A stretch of DNA of 64,000 nucleotides from Rhytidiadelphus loreus (GCA_947034895.1 OX344762.1:85182981-85246980); one strand, 5' to 3'; counted from the first letter of the stretch, positions 1 through 12,783 are shown. The notes: generated from the sequence alone by a model not told the origin. Made by a program: numbers and translations.

Positions 1-773
1 ACTTACCCACACTCTTTCATCATTTTTGTTAACATTGTATCGGTAGGCAAAATTTAGAAAAAATAAATGTCAAAAAATGTATGGAAAATCATATTTTTGT
101 ACTTTCTTTTTTGGTAAAGTAAGATCAACTAATTTCAAATTCAAACTTAGAAGCGTCTCCTATTTTAGATAATTAGATAATAAATAGATATACATTGCAA
201 AATGTTCAATACTTGGATATTAACATTGAGGACATGGATTTGAGAATTTGATTGGTTGAACTTTGAATTCTTATTAATAACATTTGCATACAATATTGAG
301 ATGTTATTCTTAGACTTTGCCTAATTTCAACTGCAATAAACATATGTGTGACAAAAAAAATCCAACTTGTTTGCATTTAATCACGATTCTTGATGAATCT
401 TGGTATTAGGTCAATATTCCTTATCAATTTTTCTTTTCTTTGACAACTATCTTTGCATAGATGTTTACATCTACATGGCGTATGGCACATTTGAATTGGT
501 GTTAGGATTGGTGTTCAATACTTGAATCTAGTCCAATAGTGAATCTCAATTTATTTTTGCTTTCCTTGTATGAATAGATTTTAAATTGGTAGAATGACTA
601 CCATTACACTCTTGTTTCATCCAAGTCTTAGGATGAAATCTAGTTTTTCTTCCCTTTCTACAAAGATACATCCCATGGATCACTCAAGCAACTCATTTTT
701 TAATGTTATTTTCTTTTGAAGCTTTACTTTAGTTAATAGGCATATTCAATTTCAGATTCATCCATCCAATATT
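1..773. other. AT-rich intergenic DNA, no gene seen
   Basis: Very AT-rich sequence with homopolymer runs and no reading frame of protein-like composition. I see no TIR pair, tRNA or tandem array in it. Confidence 0.5.
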
Positions 774-1682
774 TTAACCCCTAAAGGGCCATTGTCCCTA
801 GCTATAGAGACAAATGGGGTTTCGGGCAAGTACCTATAGGCTGAATTTTTGTCATGATTTTTTGAAACTTCTTTTGAAGATAGAAAAATTGATTAGCTTT
901 ATGGGAATATTATTATTTTTTCAATCAGTGCCCAAGAACAAAAGTTATGCCTAAATAAGCTCAAAGTAGGGGAGAAGGGGCAACCAAAAAAAAATTTGAA
1001 TTTGAATTTTTTTCCCTCATAGATTATATTTTTTCTACATGAAAAGCTTTTATTCATTCCATTTAGATTTGTTATGAGAAAGTTATGAACAATCTTGTTT
1101 TTTGAGCAATTAAAGCATCTTTTTGAAAAAATAACTTATACCTATCATTTTTGAATGTATTTTTTACAATTTTTCAAAATAAAAAGTTCCAAATGGTTTA
1201 GTTTGCTTCTTAAATAATCTCATCATTGGAATTAATGCATTTTAATTCCATTTTAAAAATATTAGTAATTTAGAGTTTCCTTCTATCTCATACCTACTTC
1301 TATTTAATAAATTTTTAAAGAATAAATATTAAGTTTTTTTGACCCACCCCCGTTCCTTCAACTCAATTCCCTACAACAAAGATTTAAAGCTCAAAACTTT
1401 GTAGTGCAAAAAACTTAATTTAAGAAGGTTCAAAGTCAAATAATCTAGTCCTGCAATGTGTTGAAAAACTTGTTTTTTTCACTTTAAACACAGATATCTT
1501 GCAATCTATGCAGGAAAAAATTTTGAAATTTTTTTCATGCATTCTCATACTAGTTAGATGTAAGATCCTATGGTTAGATGTGCCAAAAAAAACAATTTTC
1601 AAATTTTTTTACTCTTTGCTATAGAAATGGCAGTTTTGAGTGTTTTTTGGTAGAAAAAAGGCCTTGGTCCTTTAGAGGTTAA
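774..1682. mobile_element. TTAA-flanked TIR element, copy E1 (piggyBac-like MITE)
   Basis: The left end reads TTAACCCCTAAAGGGCCATT and the right end, reverse-complemented, reads TTAACCTCTAAAGGACCAAG, so both ends begin at a TTAA. The body has no coding capacity. It matches copy E3 (26744-27677) in opposite orientation: both carry a stretch reading roughly CGGGCAAG(T)xCCTATAGG next to the same end. The TTAA target with CCC at the terminus is the hallmark of piggyBac. No transposase is present, so the superfamily assignment is inference. Confidence 0.65.
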
Positions 1683-3739
1683 GAATTTTGTACTAGTTTC
1701 TTTAAAATTTGTAGCTAGCATGCATTTTCAAAACTCCTTTTTGAAAATATTATTCTATAGTTCAAGAGCTCATGTATGTTTTACTTCAAAGATTGACTCT
1801 CTTAGTTCAAAAAACAACCTTTCAAAATTGTATGCAACAATAAAAGCAATATGAAAATCTTTATAAATCATAAAATTTGTATATAAACACATACTAAAAT
1901 GAATGTTGTAAAACTCACTAGTATTCAATTCACAATCAAATTTATGGAGGATTTGAATTTTTGGCTTTAGTTGTTATTCATAAATATTGGTTAATACAAT
2001 GGTATAATCAACCATATGGACATGATCTATTGGTTATAATTTTTTTTTGAAAGTCATCAATAGATTATCCCTCCAAGTTGCACTATATAATACATCTTAT
2101 TTTTTAAAGTTTAGACTATCTTGAGGTGTAATTGGGATTAAATGTGTTCCTTTTGTACCACTAAGAGTACTAAAATAATATAGATTTTCCTACATGCTTA
2201 TTAGCTACCAATGTTTGAATTTAAAAATTAGCAATAATTAGGAAGAAAATAGGAAAAAGGATCTACAATAATTATATTTCATTTCAAGGCCCTATAATTT
2301 TTTTTTATAAAGATTGCTTCTAAATTATTCAAAAATATTGTACCACTTTTTCTAAAGAGTTGTCATTTTTAAATGTGATTGGCTCTATGCTTCAAATTAG
2401 ACAAATATATTTTTTTATAAAAAATTGAGACTTCTACAAACATTGAATTGACTATTTGGCACTACTTTTGGTACTTAAAATTCTCCAAAAAATAAGATAT
2501 AATTAACTATCTTTATTACTTATTATTAGTTATACATAGGTTAAGATTTTGGAAAAAAACAAATTTATATTGTATATGTGACTAAAAACAATTATGTGAG
2601 ATATTTGTTGTCGTTTGCAAATTCACACTTTTTGAAATACAATCGGTGCAAAAATAGGGTATTAACTTGAAATCAAGACATATCTTGTCTCTAGTTGCTG
2701 TTCTAGATGACATATAGGATTTAGAGGTAATCGAGGAGGTAATATCTTCTTTAAGATTATAATCTAAGATCCTAACTTGGACAAATTGGGATATCTTAGC
2801 TAGGGTCACTACTTTGAATGATATATAGAATTTAGAGGATATATCTTGCTTTGAGTTGCTAATATGTAGTGTCCAAAGGATGTATCTTGTTTAGGATCAC
2901 AATCTAAGGTAGCAAGTAGGACAAATTGGGACAGACGGAGTATATTATCTAGGGTTTGACTTAAAATTGGAACATACCTTGTAGAAAAAAAATGAATATT
3001 GGGTATCTTCATCAACTATAAAATAAAATGAAAAAAATATGAATAATAAATTAAATTGACTAATGATCAAGTTTCTAGTCAAGTGGGTAGCTATAATTAT
3101 CATTCATAGCCCAAATGCATTGTTGCTTGAGCCCCTTGAATTATATATTATTTAATTATACACTTTGTTTTTTATATCCTAATAATCTCTCATATTGTAT
3201 ACCAATATAAATTATTTTAGAAACAAACTAAGCAATTTGCATAATATTCTGATTTAGCAAAGAGATTTGTCTTACAACATAAATGTGCTCTAGCAAATGT
3301 TGATTTTGTTGGTTTGTTGTGCTTTGCAAGTCAATTGAATAGGATATACTCTACAACAAATTAAAATCAAGGCTTCACACACACAAATGCCATTCAATAT
3401 GTGCAATCATCTAAACTTCCTTTCTAGCTAAGTTCTATTGAACTTTATGATTTGTATTTGTCAGTTTCTTCTAGCAAAACAACTAGGTATAAATTAATAA
3501 TATTATATCCTTGTTCAGTTTTTTAAATATAATTTATAAAGTATATTAAGTACTCTATAAATTCCAATTTGAGTTACTTGATTGTTTTAAAGTAGCTTGG
3601 ATTTTTTTAGTGTATTTTCAAAATTGTGACATGTAAGCATGAATGTGATGCAAATTTAATTGGACATGTCTACTTGTTACAAAGGTAAGAACACCTAAAT
3701 GTGCCACGTGCCTAAAAGCGCAACTTGATGAGATGCTCA
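1683..3739. other. AT-rich intergenic DNA with an imperfect internal duplication
   Basis: No gene is recognised. Around 2690-2945 two imperfect copies of a roughly 130-bp stretch follow each other. Each holds a variant of 'ATTTAGAGG', and later 'GACAAATTGGGA'. The second copy ends in GGGACAGACGGAGTA, which resembles a Stowaway MITE terminus. No matching opposite end was found, so a Stowaway call is not made. Confidence 0.3.
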
Positions 3740-3985
3740 CAATGTATACTCATTTCCTAAATTAATATGTACGAAGAACATACAAAAACAATTCTAAAAC
3801 ATCTACTTGGAAAATAACTTTGACTCTTCATAACTTTTACATTTGGTATCCCAATGATGTTTTTTTTGATGTATTGAAATCTCCTATGACTTGCCAATCA
3901 GAAAATATAAAATTTTGCAAGTCTAATAATAGAAAAAATCCACATTAAAAAGCGGTTTTGGGTGTCCCTATCTTAGTCAGTGTAC
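3740..3985 (+). repeat. Dispersed repeat, copy 1 (related to 15225-15460)
   Basis: The two segments share an ordered series of similar blocks: 'AATATGTAC', 'TTGCCAA(C/T)(A/C)AGAAAA', 'AAATTTTG', 'TAATAATAG' and a terminal 'TTT(T)GG(G)TGTC(C/T)CTAT'. Divergence is high. There is no coding potential, and no clear termini were seen. Confidence 0.4.
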
Positions 3986-4049
3986 CGGCACACAAAAGTA
4001 CTGTAACGACGTCAAATTGGGACATAAAAGTAAGGTACCCACGGCAAAT

Positions 4050-4057
4050 TAGGGTTT
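4050..4057 (-). promoter_or_regulatory. Telo-box upstream of RPS24
   Basis: TAGGGTTT (AAACCCTA on the other strand) lies 84 bp before the RPS24 start codon. Telo-boxes are a known promoter element of plant ribosomal-protein and translation genes. The position fits, but no transcription start can be read from sequence alone. Confidence 0.55.
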
Positions 4058-4140
4058 GCGGGTCGAGTCTATTGCAACTCCACGCTCTTTGATCGCCCTC
4101 TTTTGTGTGTATTTCGTTCTCTTTGCTACTGCTTGCAGCG

Positions 4141-5155
4141 ATGGCGGAAAAGGCGTGCACCGTTCGCACGAGGAAGTTCATGACCAACAGGCTGTTGGCC
4201 CGCAAACAGTTTGTAAGCATCTACCTACAGAGACCATCGCTTGATTCGATTTTCAATTCCGTTCCTGGGGTTTATAGGTTTAGGGTTGCGCTCGGTTTTG
4301 ATGATGCGACGGCGATGTTGTGCAGGTCATCGATGTGCTTCACCCCGGTCGTGCCAATGTGTCGAAGGTGAGTCCTTTGGTGGAATTCGCTACATATTTG
4401 AATTAGTTTAGGTTAAAGTTTTGGGTGGCAGAGGAGCTGAAGTTTGAATTTTCTGCACAGGCTGAGTTGAAGGAGAAGCTGACCAAGCTGTACGAGGTGC
4501 GGGATCCCCAGTCTGTCTTCGTGTTTGGCTTCAGGACGCAATTCGGAGGTGGCAAATCTACGGGCTTTGGCCTCATTTACGATTCTGTGGACTCTGCGAA
4601 GAAATACGAGCCCAAGTACAGGCTCATTAGGGTAATTTTCTACTTTAAGTTCCCGTAATGTCATTCGTTGAGGTACCGACTTTACGTTCGATCGAGAGTT
4701 TGGATGGAGAGTTGCTTGTGACGGAGAAGATTGGCTCTAGTACGGTACCGATGTTCTGGATTTGGGTGTAATTGCAGAATGGACTGGCGACCAAGGTTGA
4801 GAAGTCCAGGAAGCAGATTAAGGAGCGCAAGAACCGTTCCAAGAAGATCAGGGGTGTGAAGAAGGTACGTGATGTTCTAAATGGCATGTCTAATGACTAG
4901 AGTTGCCTATGGAAGTGCGCTTTCCAATGCAATGCAGTGGCATATTGGCAGCCTCCCTCTTCGACCCTAGATCATGGTCTGAAACCCCGCTTTCTGGTTG
5001 TATGCAATAGAAGCAAAAAAACACAAGATGCACAATGAGCGTGCTGGATAATGAACTTTTTCAATCTTGATTGGTCGAAAAATTCTAAGAGCTCGCATGT
5101 TGGATGGGTTGGGTTGCAGGCAAAGGCCGCTGGAGATGCCAAGAAGAAGAAGTAA
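4141..5155 (+). CDS. RPS24: 40S ribosomal protein eS24 (RPS24), 5 exons
   Basis: This is a structural protein of the cytosolic small ribosomal subunit. The exons are 4141-4212, 4326-4367, 4461-4631, 4778-4864 and 5120-5155. They sum to 408 nt (135 aa plus stop), close to the family's usual length of about 133 aa. Every intron is GT-AG and all exon junctions fall in phase 0. Family signatures read directly: [19 protein letters not shown] at the N-terminus, then [33 protein letters not shown] and PKYRLIR, and a lysine-rich tail ending AKKKK. The start is the only ATG that gives the family N-terminus. A telo-box lies upstream. The next gene, PLC, converges from the right about 1.4 kb away. I see no defects. 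Confidence 0.97.
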
Positions 5156-6531
5156 GCTCGGACGGTGACCCTGAAATGTTGTAGGCAGGAAGAATTCTAG
5201 TACCCGGTGGATTCATTTGAGGCAATCTAGACTAGACGAGGGGTTTGTGAGTGAATCCAGGCCTTTTTTTAGGAACTTGCGTTTTATGTTTGGCTTCTGA
5301 CTTTTCCTTTAAAACTCGCTTTCTCGATCTTCTTATATATTTCAAGTGCACTGGTTCCTTATTTCCTTTGATGTCGCTCTCTGAAAGTCTGCATTTGTGT
5401 TTGCATACGTTGGATGTTCAGGTTGTTTAGCTTTTGGGCTTGTGTTATCGGTTTTGTAATCATCGACTGTGAGGAGCCACTCGAATTAGTATTCTGTATT
5501 TTAGACATTTGCTGACAGCGCTATGATTCTAAGTTATTAATTAGATTAACTGCTAAGGTCTGAGCACCCATTATCAACTTCGCTTAAATATATGCACGGA
5601 AAATATGAGCATGACTGGGGACGGAAGGTATGGTAAACCGTCAAAGCATCTGCAATGCAGCCATTACTAGGGTACAGAAACGGCATCATCCAAGTGAGTC
5701 CCAGAAATTGAATCTAAAAAGGCTGAATCAAGAGTGGATAAAAAACTAGGTTTGTTGAGAGACTGGCCGTCATCTTCCCGGCACTCCAAAGCGAATGTAA
5801 TGCCGGGACTGGTCAATACCGGTGCCGAGGCTCTTCTCCGGGTATGCACTGCAAATGCCCATTTGGAGAAGTCGTTGATCATGTGTCATTATGTGAATCT
5901 ATCATTTGAGCGCTTATTGTATTCTTTACAACATGTGTGTTCGAATTTTTGGTTGTCCCTACTGTCAATCATTGGTACTCTGTTCATGAAATTTATTTGT
6001 GAAGATTTTCTTCATTCCATCTCTAGTTTTAATGTTGTGTTTTCCTTTAATGCAGCAATAAAATTACTCATAAGCATTTTAATTTTTTTCTTAGTTGAAA
6101 GTACTAACTACGTTGCCAGAGTAACCATACATTTAGGCGGTCTACAGCCATGAGTGCGAATTTTCTACAAATCCCATATTGCAACCATTACTTGTGTGAG
6201 CTCCTAAAATGAACCGAACTGTATCAAAAAGAATTTTTCTTACATCAGGCCAATGCAATAGTTTGATTCCAGCGCAATCTTCGGTTTCCTTTCGTCAAAT
6301 GATGCAAAATTTCTGCACTGGAATGAGACTTATCCAAGCTCATAACAATTATATACCAGGACCATTTCCCCTAATCTGTATTGACAGATTGAGAGCCAAG
6401 CATTCGTGAAGACCCCCATGAACCGCAATCCCCAAGGCTCTTTTACAAGCAAAAATCAAAGCGGAAAACAGGGAACCCAGCCTCCAACTGTGGTATATAA
6501 TGTTCTGTTCTGTTGCGCTACCAATCTGAGC
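5156..6531. other. Intergenic space between the convergent RPS24 and PLC genes
   Basis: It should hold both 3' UTRs and polyadenylation regions. A 139-codon open frame at 5734-6153 (+) shows no recognisable domain and turns hydrophobic and AT-rich downstream. I do not call it a gene. Confidence 0.4.
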
Positions 6532-9500
6532 TCACAATGATCTCATCGTAAAATGACACAAGAGCTTCGATTTCCGGGGCTGTCCCCTGCTGGACTGTAA
6601 TTCCACAGCTCGAATTCCTTGCCTGATCTCAGTAACTGGGACGCAAGATTGTCCCACCATATCATCTCGGCATAAGTCCTGCTCCTTCACTTCCAACCTC
6701 AGGATTGCCAGCTCTGGCACTGAAACCCCAAAACACACAACTCTAAGCATCAGATCGAAACCACGAAATACTAAAACCTTGTAGGCTGTATCGCTCAAAA
6801 ACAGAGAACCACGCTCCCACTTTGAAAGATTGCGTAAGATCCTAAACCCTAAATCATCCAATCCATTGAGAGAGAGAAACAATTTGATTTCGAGAGAATT
6901 CTCTCCAGTGAGCTCTATTGAGTGTGATCTCCCAATGAAAGTACACTCCAACATATGTAGATGGTTAAAATGCTTGAAATAATGGAAAGAGTATCATCTT
7001 CCTTAGGTCATGCATGTTTGAAGCGATTGGATCCCACTTGAATTCTTCCGAAGTGATCAAGTAAAATATGGGACTGACCTCGAATTGGGAATGTAAACTC
7101 CTGATCTTCCCAGTGAGGCTCCCGGGATCGGTTCACTACTCGTGTCTTTTGCTTCACTTCGTCACCATACATGCCGTGCATCCCAATCTGATGGTCAAAA
7201 ACATTGAGCGATGGTCAATTTCAACATCCAAATATCTCACCACTCTCAGATACTGAGTGAATCTTTGAGAACTGTATGGTCCTGATTTCCCAAAGAGTTT
7301 CTGTGTAATCAAAATTAACCCCTAAATGCTATTGTAAGACATAAACGTCCCATTCATCATATTCAACCACTCCGCATAACTATTAGGTAGGAATATTTGG
7401 TATTGTCAAGCTCGCATTTTAAAAGTGCTATTTGCAACACCAATGGTCCCTCTTGAATTCTGGAATATCCAATAGACCATTTCAAGATTGAGCAGTTTAA
7501 TAATCACAAACATCCTCAATAACCTCTTGACGACAACAAGGTGCACTCGTACCTTGACAAAATAGTCTGGCTTCTTGAGAACGTCGTAGTTTTTGTGCCA
7601 GTCAGTCCCCAATAGAATTCTAACCTGCGGAGAAGGAACAAAAAGTCATCATGCTGCAAATAGAACGTGATCTTCACCCACTATGAAATTCCAAATTACA
7701 AGGAAAATTTCTGCTTCAAAAAATGAAAAACAGGATGCTGAATAACAGTCATAAACAGGGTTATCAGTAAAATTTCTTATGTCACAGAAAAGTTTAGACA
7801 GCATCATAATAAGAGTCTTGCCCTATGATTCACAGGGAGACCTCATGAATCACAGAAAGGATTCTCTCAATGATGTTGTCTAAAAGTTCCTGAAACAGAA
7901 AAATTTACCAAAAAAAGTAGTCGTAAATAATGAACAGCAGAGAGTTGAAGTTTTTTTAATCAGTCTGAAAACGAAAAAACTGAAAAACTTCAACTCCCTT
8001 AACCTTAAACCCTGAACCCTAAACACCCTAAATCCACAATATAAGGCAGAAGAATAAATTGCACCGAAAATGAGCCAAATGGGAGGAGAGATGCTCACCT
8101 TCAGTTCAAGCTTCGGTTCCAGTTCAGTCATAAATTCAGGAATGGATGATTTTAGGTAACGAAAGTTGGATCCAGGAAGGAGAATATCCGGCTTCTTGAC
8201 ATAGCCACAACCACCGTTTTTACTGAAGAAGGCTCGGGATATCCATACAGGACGATCACGCCCTTGCATATTGACGGCGGCCACTTGCATCCCATGTCGC
8301 CACGCATCCAAAGGATCCGCGTTTGATGAGTTGAACCGAAGCCCGAATGGATACACTCTTCCCAAATTGGTCTGTGAGAATCTGGAAAACCACCGCAAAT
8401 GGACTCCAAATCAGTAGGAATCATAAAATCCTAGAACATCGATAATTTTCAATTTCGAAGATTGCAGAAGTTTTGGATCAGTGATACCTAGCTGAGGGGC
8501 AGTGAATGTCACATTAGCAACCACTGCTCAAAAATGTGCAAGCGGATGAACCCTAAAATGCTGCAGTAGAAAACTTCAAAACAAGAGAGTCTCACTTGAT
8601 CAAAGAATTCGGGTGATGCTCGATGAAGTCATCCAGTTGTGACTCGCTCAAATTTGCCATGATAGCATTCTCCCCAGCAGTCAAAGGCCGTCCTTTCTCA
8701 TGCTTCGGCTTCATCTCGGCAGGTTTCTGACAATGGATGTACAGAAGCTCCTCAAACTCAGGATCGGTGGGAACCACGGCGTCGTCAGTCACTGGAGACA
8801 TTGACTTTGATCTTAAAGCCCTTAACTCATCCACCACTTGATGTTGGCGTCGGTGAATCACCTTCTCTCTTCGAGAATGGGAGCCTTCTTCTAAGTCGCT
8901 GCTGTCTGATCTGTAATCGTTGAATGAGTTCCTGAGCGCTTTCTCTGCAAATGCAGGATGTTGTACAACCTGCAAGAGATTGACGACGGAGAGATTAACA
9001 TCAATTTTCGCAGAGAAGAGGATCACAAGAATGAAGGAGTGCAGTCTAAATAAAAGGTGACTACGGAGGACAACACCTAGGACTTCTAATGAGTGGTTGG
9101 GCAAAGATAATTTCATACTAAGTAGATCTTAGGAAAATTCTAAGGATATGTTTGTGCTTAGTAGAGCATTATCAATCCATCACTTTGAACAGGCTATAGA
9201 CCACTATCTGCAGACACCGTTTTGTTCTGAAGGGTGTTTGTGTACCCGTATTGCGTACCTGACTTATAACGGAATCTGCAGGAAGCTTATCATGTTGAAA
9301 GGGTTTGGGTGGTCGATCCTTGGCAGAACGAATGCACGTCATATTGCCAAGTATTTTTCTTACCCCCTGCACTCAAATCAACCAGGAGCCAAAGAGTTTA
9401 ATAAGACTTACAAAGCTAATCTGTAGAACAAGAACACAATGAAACTAGCTCTCTGCTCCAACTACGTAGCGACCATTAGCTATCTGGGGTGTTGAGAGTT

Positions 9501-12500
9501 AATTGATGGAAATGGAGGTAAATCGATTGGAAGTTAGTAAAATGGATTAAGCATCAATTTCCTAAAACAACACAACTTCAGTAACTAATATGCAAGCATG
9601 CAGTAATTAATTGTAGTTAACTAATTGGTGCTACTTGGTTGGTGTGCACTAGGCCTAACCACCGAATCCACAAAACAAAGAAGTGCATAGACAGCCAACT
9701 ATTAACATACCTTAGGAGCTCGCTTCCAAACAGACTCCTTGAACACCTTTTCTGCAAATTCAGGATCTTCTGCAACCTGCAAAGGATTGGAGATGGTAAG
9801 CTTGTTATCCAGACAATTTTGGTAAAGCGGAGGATCCGAAACCCTAAAAACACCAGAACAAATTCATTGCAAGAAGTCGATGGAATACTACGTTAGAGTT
9901 TATTGATAAGTCACACCCACGTTTGGCCTTGGGTTTCACTTTGACCTCCTGTAAATGATAATTGTGGTTGATAATTCAATGGAGCATTGGAAGTTCTCAA
10001 TCAAATCAAGCGTTGGAAGTGCACAACAAGAGATGTGGAGGTTGGAAGGTTAAATCAGTTCACCCACACTTTTGTTTTTGCATTTCGACTCGCGCCTCCT
10101 AAAATTAGTGTATTTGATAGTTCGATGGATTATTTTGCAACCTAACAGAGTAATTGCTCCTCTAATAAACTCAAATCCTTAATCAAATGTAACACTAGAT
10201 TTTCACAACATGAGATTCAAAGGTTGGAAGACGAAAGTGAGAATAAAACTCTAAACTCTAAAACAAATGAATTGTTACTGAAGGTGGTTGTTCTGAAGGT
10301 TGCTTGCACATGCATTAACTGTGTACCTGACTCAAAACAGAATCACCAGGGGGTTTATCAGAAATGATGATTTTGTTCTTGAGCGCCTCGGGTGATTGAA
10401 AGGATTTGGGGGGACGATCGTTTGCAGAGGGAATGAACATCATGTCGCCTAGAATCTGTCTTAACACCTGCACTCCAAGTAACCAGAAGACAATGACTTT
10501 GATAGGATTTTAGAAAACGTCAAGCGCAATACGAACCTCTCTAACATCCACGACAGAAAACCAGTGCATAATCCTTAGTTAGCTGCTAACCGTTTTAACG
10601 CCCAAATCTCTTTCGAATTATTGCACAGTTGAGCTAATACACAAATACATTATTTACCTCAGTTTCATCAAATTGGTCATAAAGGAAGGTTGCTTTGTAA
10701 AGATTGAAGTATTACTACAGATGAATGAGAAGTTATTGGAAGGGGAGCACACTGTGCATCATCCAGATTACGGATTTCAGAGCGCTTACGGGTTAACATA
10801 CCTCAGCGGCATGCTTCTGGTGAGCTTGCGTTAAGTGATTTTCAATAGTGAGAATGACAGGATAATCAGACTTTAAGAATGCACTGTCTTTTATAGCCTT
10901 AATGCAGGCCTCGAATGTAACCGCCTTTGTGAACGTCCTGTCAAGCCAGCGCGTACATCAGTGCTACAAACCAAAGTTAAACAAATCTTAACCTGCAAAA
11001 ATTGCCTAATGGCATCAGCATGACGAAAATCATGAATCACAGGTAGGAAATCCACCCGCAACAGGTAATCTAACATCGCAGTTGGAACGATTTGCATCAA
11101 TACACTGGCTAATATAGCATTACACAACTGGCAAGGTAGATTTTCGAGATTTTCTAGAAAACCTCAGGGGGTTTCGCTCTTGTTGAATCATTCAGAGAGC
11201 ATCGTTTTAAAAAAGAGCTATCAAGGACTATCAAAAATTGCAGTTGAAATCAATGAGATCTATGCGTACCGGCCATGAAGCACACTGATTTTCTGGTGGG
11301 CGTTATTCAAGCAATCCAGGACATTGATTTTCCCATCAAAGCCACTCCAGCAGTCCAGCTCGATGACACGGCATCCACTGTGGAGCGCTTTCGCAATGGG
11401 GTACGTGCTGCTCTCGGAGGTCAGCTGGTTGCCCGTGAGATACGTATTGTGACTGGAATGGATGAAGTAATCGGATAACGGGGCTGTCATGTCCTCCGTG
11501 GGCTGTTCCAATGCCAACAGAATACCAATGAAGACACTCTCTAAAAAAATAAAATCTACACAAATTCAAGAATTTGGAGCTTTTTCTCATTCTACTCCAT
11601 CACAAACCCTGGGAATACTGTATATCTTAACTTTACACGTTGTGTTTGCGCTGCATGAGTTACAACTTCTAAAATAAACATCATGTTTGCAGCACTAAGC
11701 AAAGAGATACACTTCAAACATCCACTTCAAGTATGAAAGACACATAAAGAAAATAAAAAGGTGCTCACTTGATAGACATAGTAGATAGGAACCATTCTTA
11801 TTTCTAAGAGATTTACACTAAGTGAACCCATCAGGACAAGATTATTGTACGATTCACTCACGCTTTGGTCACTTTGACAACTGCGTGCTACAATCAAGAA
11901 CTAATGTGCAGGACATACTAGAATGCCATTTCAGAGGAGGTCACATACAGAGCTTTAAGCGTATTTGCTGAAAACACAAAACAATCAATTTCGAAAAGTT
12001 TTAAGCCAAAAAATGTCAATCCATCAGGACGCGGTCATTGTACAAACCACGTCCGCTTCGTCCACTATGACTACCGTGTGCTACATGCAATAACTAATGT
12101 GCAGGACACATTAGAATGCCTTTTCAAAGGAGATCATAACACAGAGCTTTAAGTGCATTTGCAGAGAACAAGAAACAACCAATTTCAGGAGAAGAAACAA
12201 GGTCCTCGCTTTCTCTCCACTGGAATGTCATTTCAAAGGTGAACACAACACAGAGCTTTAAGTCCATTTTCAGAGACCACAAAACAACCAATTCCAGAAG
12301 GAAAAAACAAAACTCTCCTGCTTCTTCTCAAGACCAGAACTTCAAATTAAAACCGAAGTGCACACATACCGTTTTGGAGACCGGCGTGCGATGCCCATTG
12401 AACCCCGTATTCAACAAAAACTTGAGAAATGCGCGCAACGTAAACACCACCGTCCCCTCCTCCCTAGTCTCCCTCTCCTCAGGCTCCCGATGTAACAAGC

Positions 12501-12783
12501 CCCATTTCGAGCTCCTGGAGCTTTGGGATCCCGTCCTGAACCCCAACGCCTTCAGACTCCGGGAGCTGCTCTTCTCCCACGAGTACGAGATAAAGTCCTC
12601 CATCTCCTTCCTCGCCTGCCCCTCTGTTACGCTGGGGTCGCCTTGTACAGTCCGCATGAAGCTCGCCATGCCCGATGGGTTCATGAAGTCTTTACCAGAA
12701 GAGAATTCTTTGAAGGCGTGTTTGACGATGTCGGGAGGCTCGCAGACGGAGTGGAAAGGAGGGGCGGAGGAAAAGCAGGCCAT
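6532..12783 (-). CDS. PLC: Phosphoinositide-specific phospholipase C, 11 exons, duplicated exon pair in the X-Y linker
   Basis: The enzyme hydrolyses phosphoinositides to diacylglycerol and an inositol phosphate at the plasma membrane, under Ca2+ control. Exons in transcript order: 12783-12370, 11538-11270, 10937-10802, 10467-10327, 9776-9711, 9366-9259, 8969-8596, 8381-8099, 7624-7553, 7187-7079, 6719-6532. They sum to 2160 nt (719 aa plus stop), all with GT-AG borders and consistent phases. Domains: EF-hand-like N-terminus (about 10-130), X box (about 153-310) with catalytic-type His168, Asn169, Glu198, Asp200, His226 and Glu260, a long acidic/basic linker, Y box (about 503-590, with SSNADP and [10 protein letters not shown]), and a C2 domain (about 595-719). 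Plant PLCs are usually 560-600 aa. Exons 5 and 6 are degenerate copies of neighbouring exons and add 58 in-frame residues. All catalytic positions are present, so the gene looks functional. Confidence 0.92.
9259..9366 (-). repeat. PLC exon 6, degenerate second copy of exon 4
   Basis: 36 codons, phase 0 at both ends, with TGCAG acceptor and CAG/GTACGC donor. It reads [20 protein letters not shown] and ends in SVISQ, against SVLSQ in exon 4. Relative to exon 4 it lacks exactly 11 codons (the block corresponding to residues 298-308), so the reading frame is kept. Confidence 0.8.
9711..9776 (-). repeat. PLC exon 5, short copy of the start of exon 7
   Basis: 22 codons, phase 0 at both ends, with intact CAG acceptor and GTATGT donor. 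It reads [15 protein letters not shown], against [15 protein letters not shown] at the start of exon 7 (8969). It appears to be the truncated partner of a tandem duplication that took in exon 4 and the 5' part of exon 7. Confidence 0.75.
10327..10467 (-). repeat. PLC exon 4, parent copy of the duplicated exon
   Basis: 47 codons in phase 0 encoding the end of the X box ([20 protein letters not shown], then a conserved [12 protein letters not shown] strand). Splice sites are TGCAG at the start and CAG/GTACAC at the end. The homologous copy is 9259-9366. Intron sequence just downstream is also related between the copies: a 'TTCTGAAGG..TGCTTG' block followed by 'GTACC(T/C)G'. Confidence 0.85.
11828..12300 (+). 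repeat. Three imperfect tandem repeats inside PLC intron 1
   Basis: Units begin near 11828, 12018 and 12216; the last is shortened. All contain variants of 'AGAATGCC(A/T)TTTCA', then 'CA(A)CACAGAGCTTTAAG', then 'CAAAACAA(T/C)CAATT'. The first two also share 'CTAATGTGCAGGACA'. There is no coding content. This is a segmental intron duplication. Confidence 0.75.

Noticed and set aside
2690..2945. Stowaway MITE
   Set aside because: One end resembles GGGACGGAGGGAGTA, but no opposite end and no TA pair were found.
4865..5119. Possible C/D snoRNA in RPS24 intron 4
   Set aside because: There are GTGATGT and CTGA stretches, but no proper UGAUGA box C and no terminal stem bringing the boxes together.
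9711..9776. Treating PLC exons 5 and 6 as dead intronic debris
   Set aside because: Both keep splice sites, phase 0 ends and open frames despite clear divergence, including an exact 11-codon deletion, so coding use is the better explanation pending transcripts.
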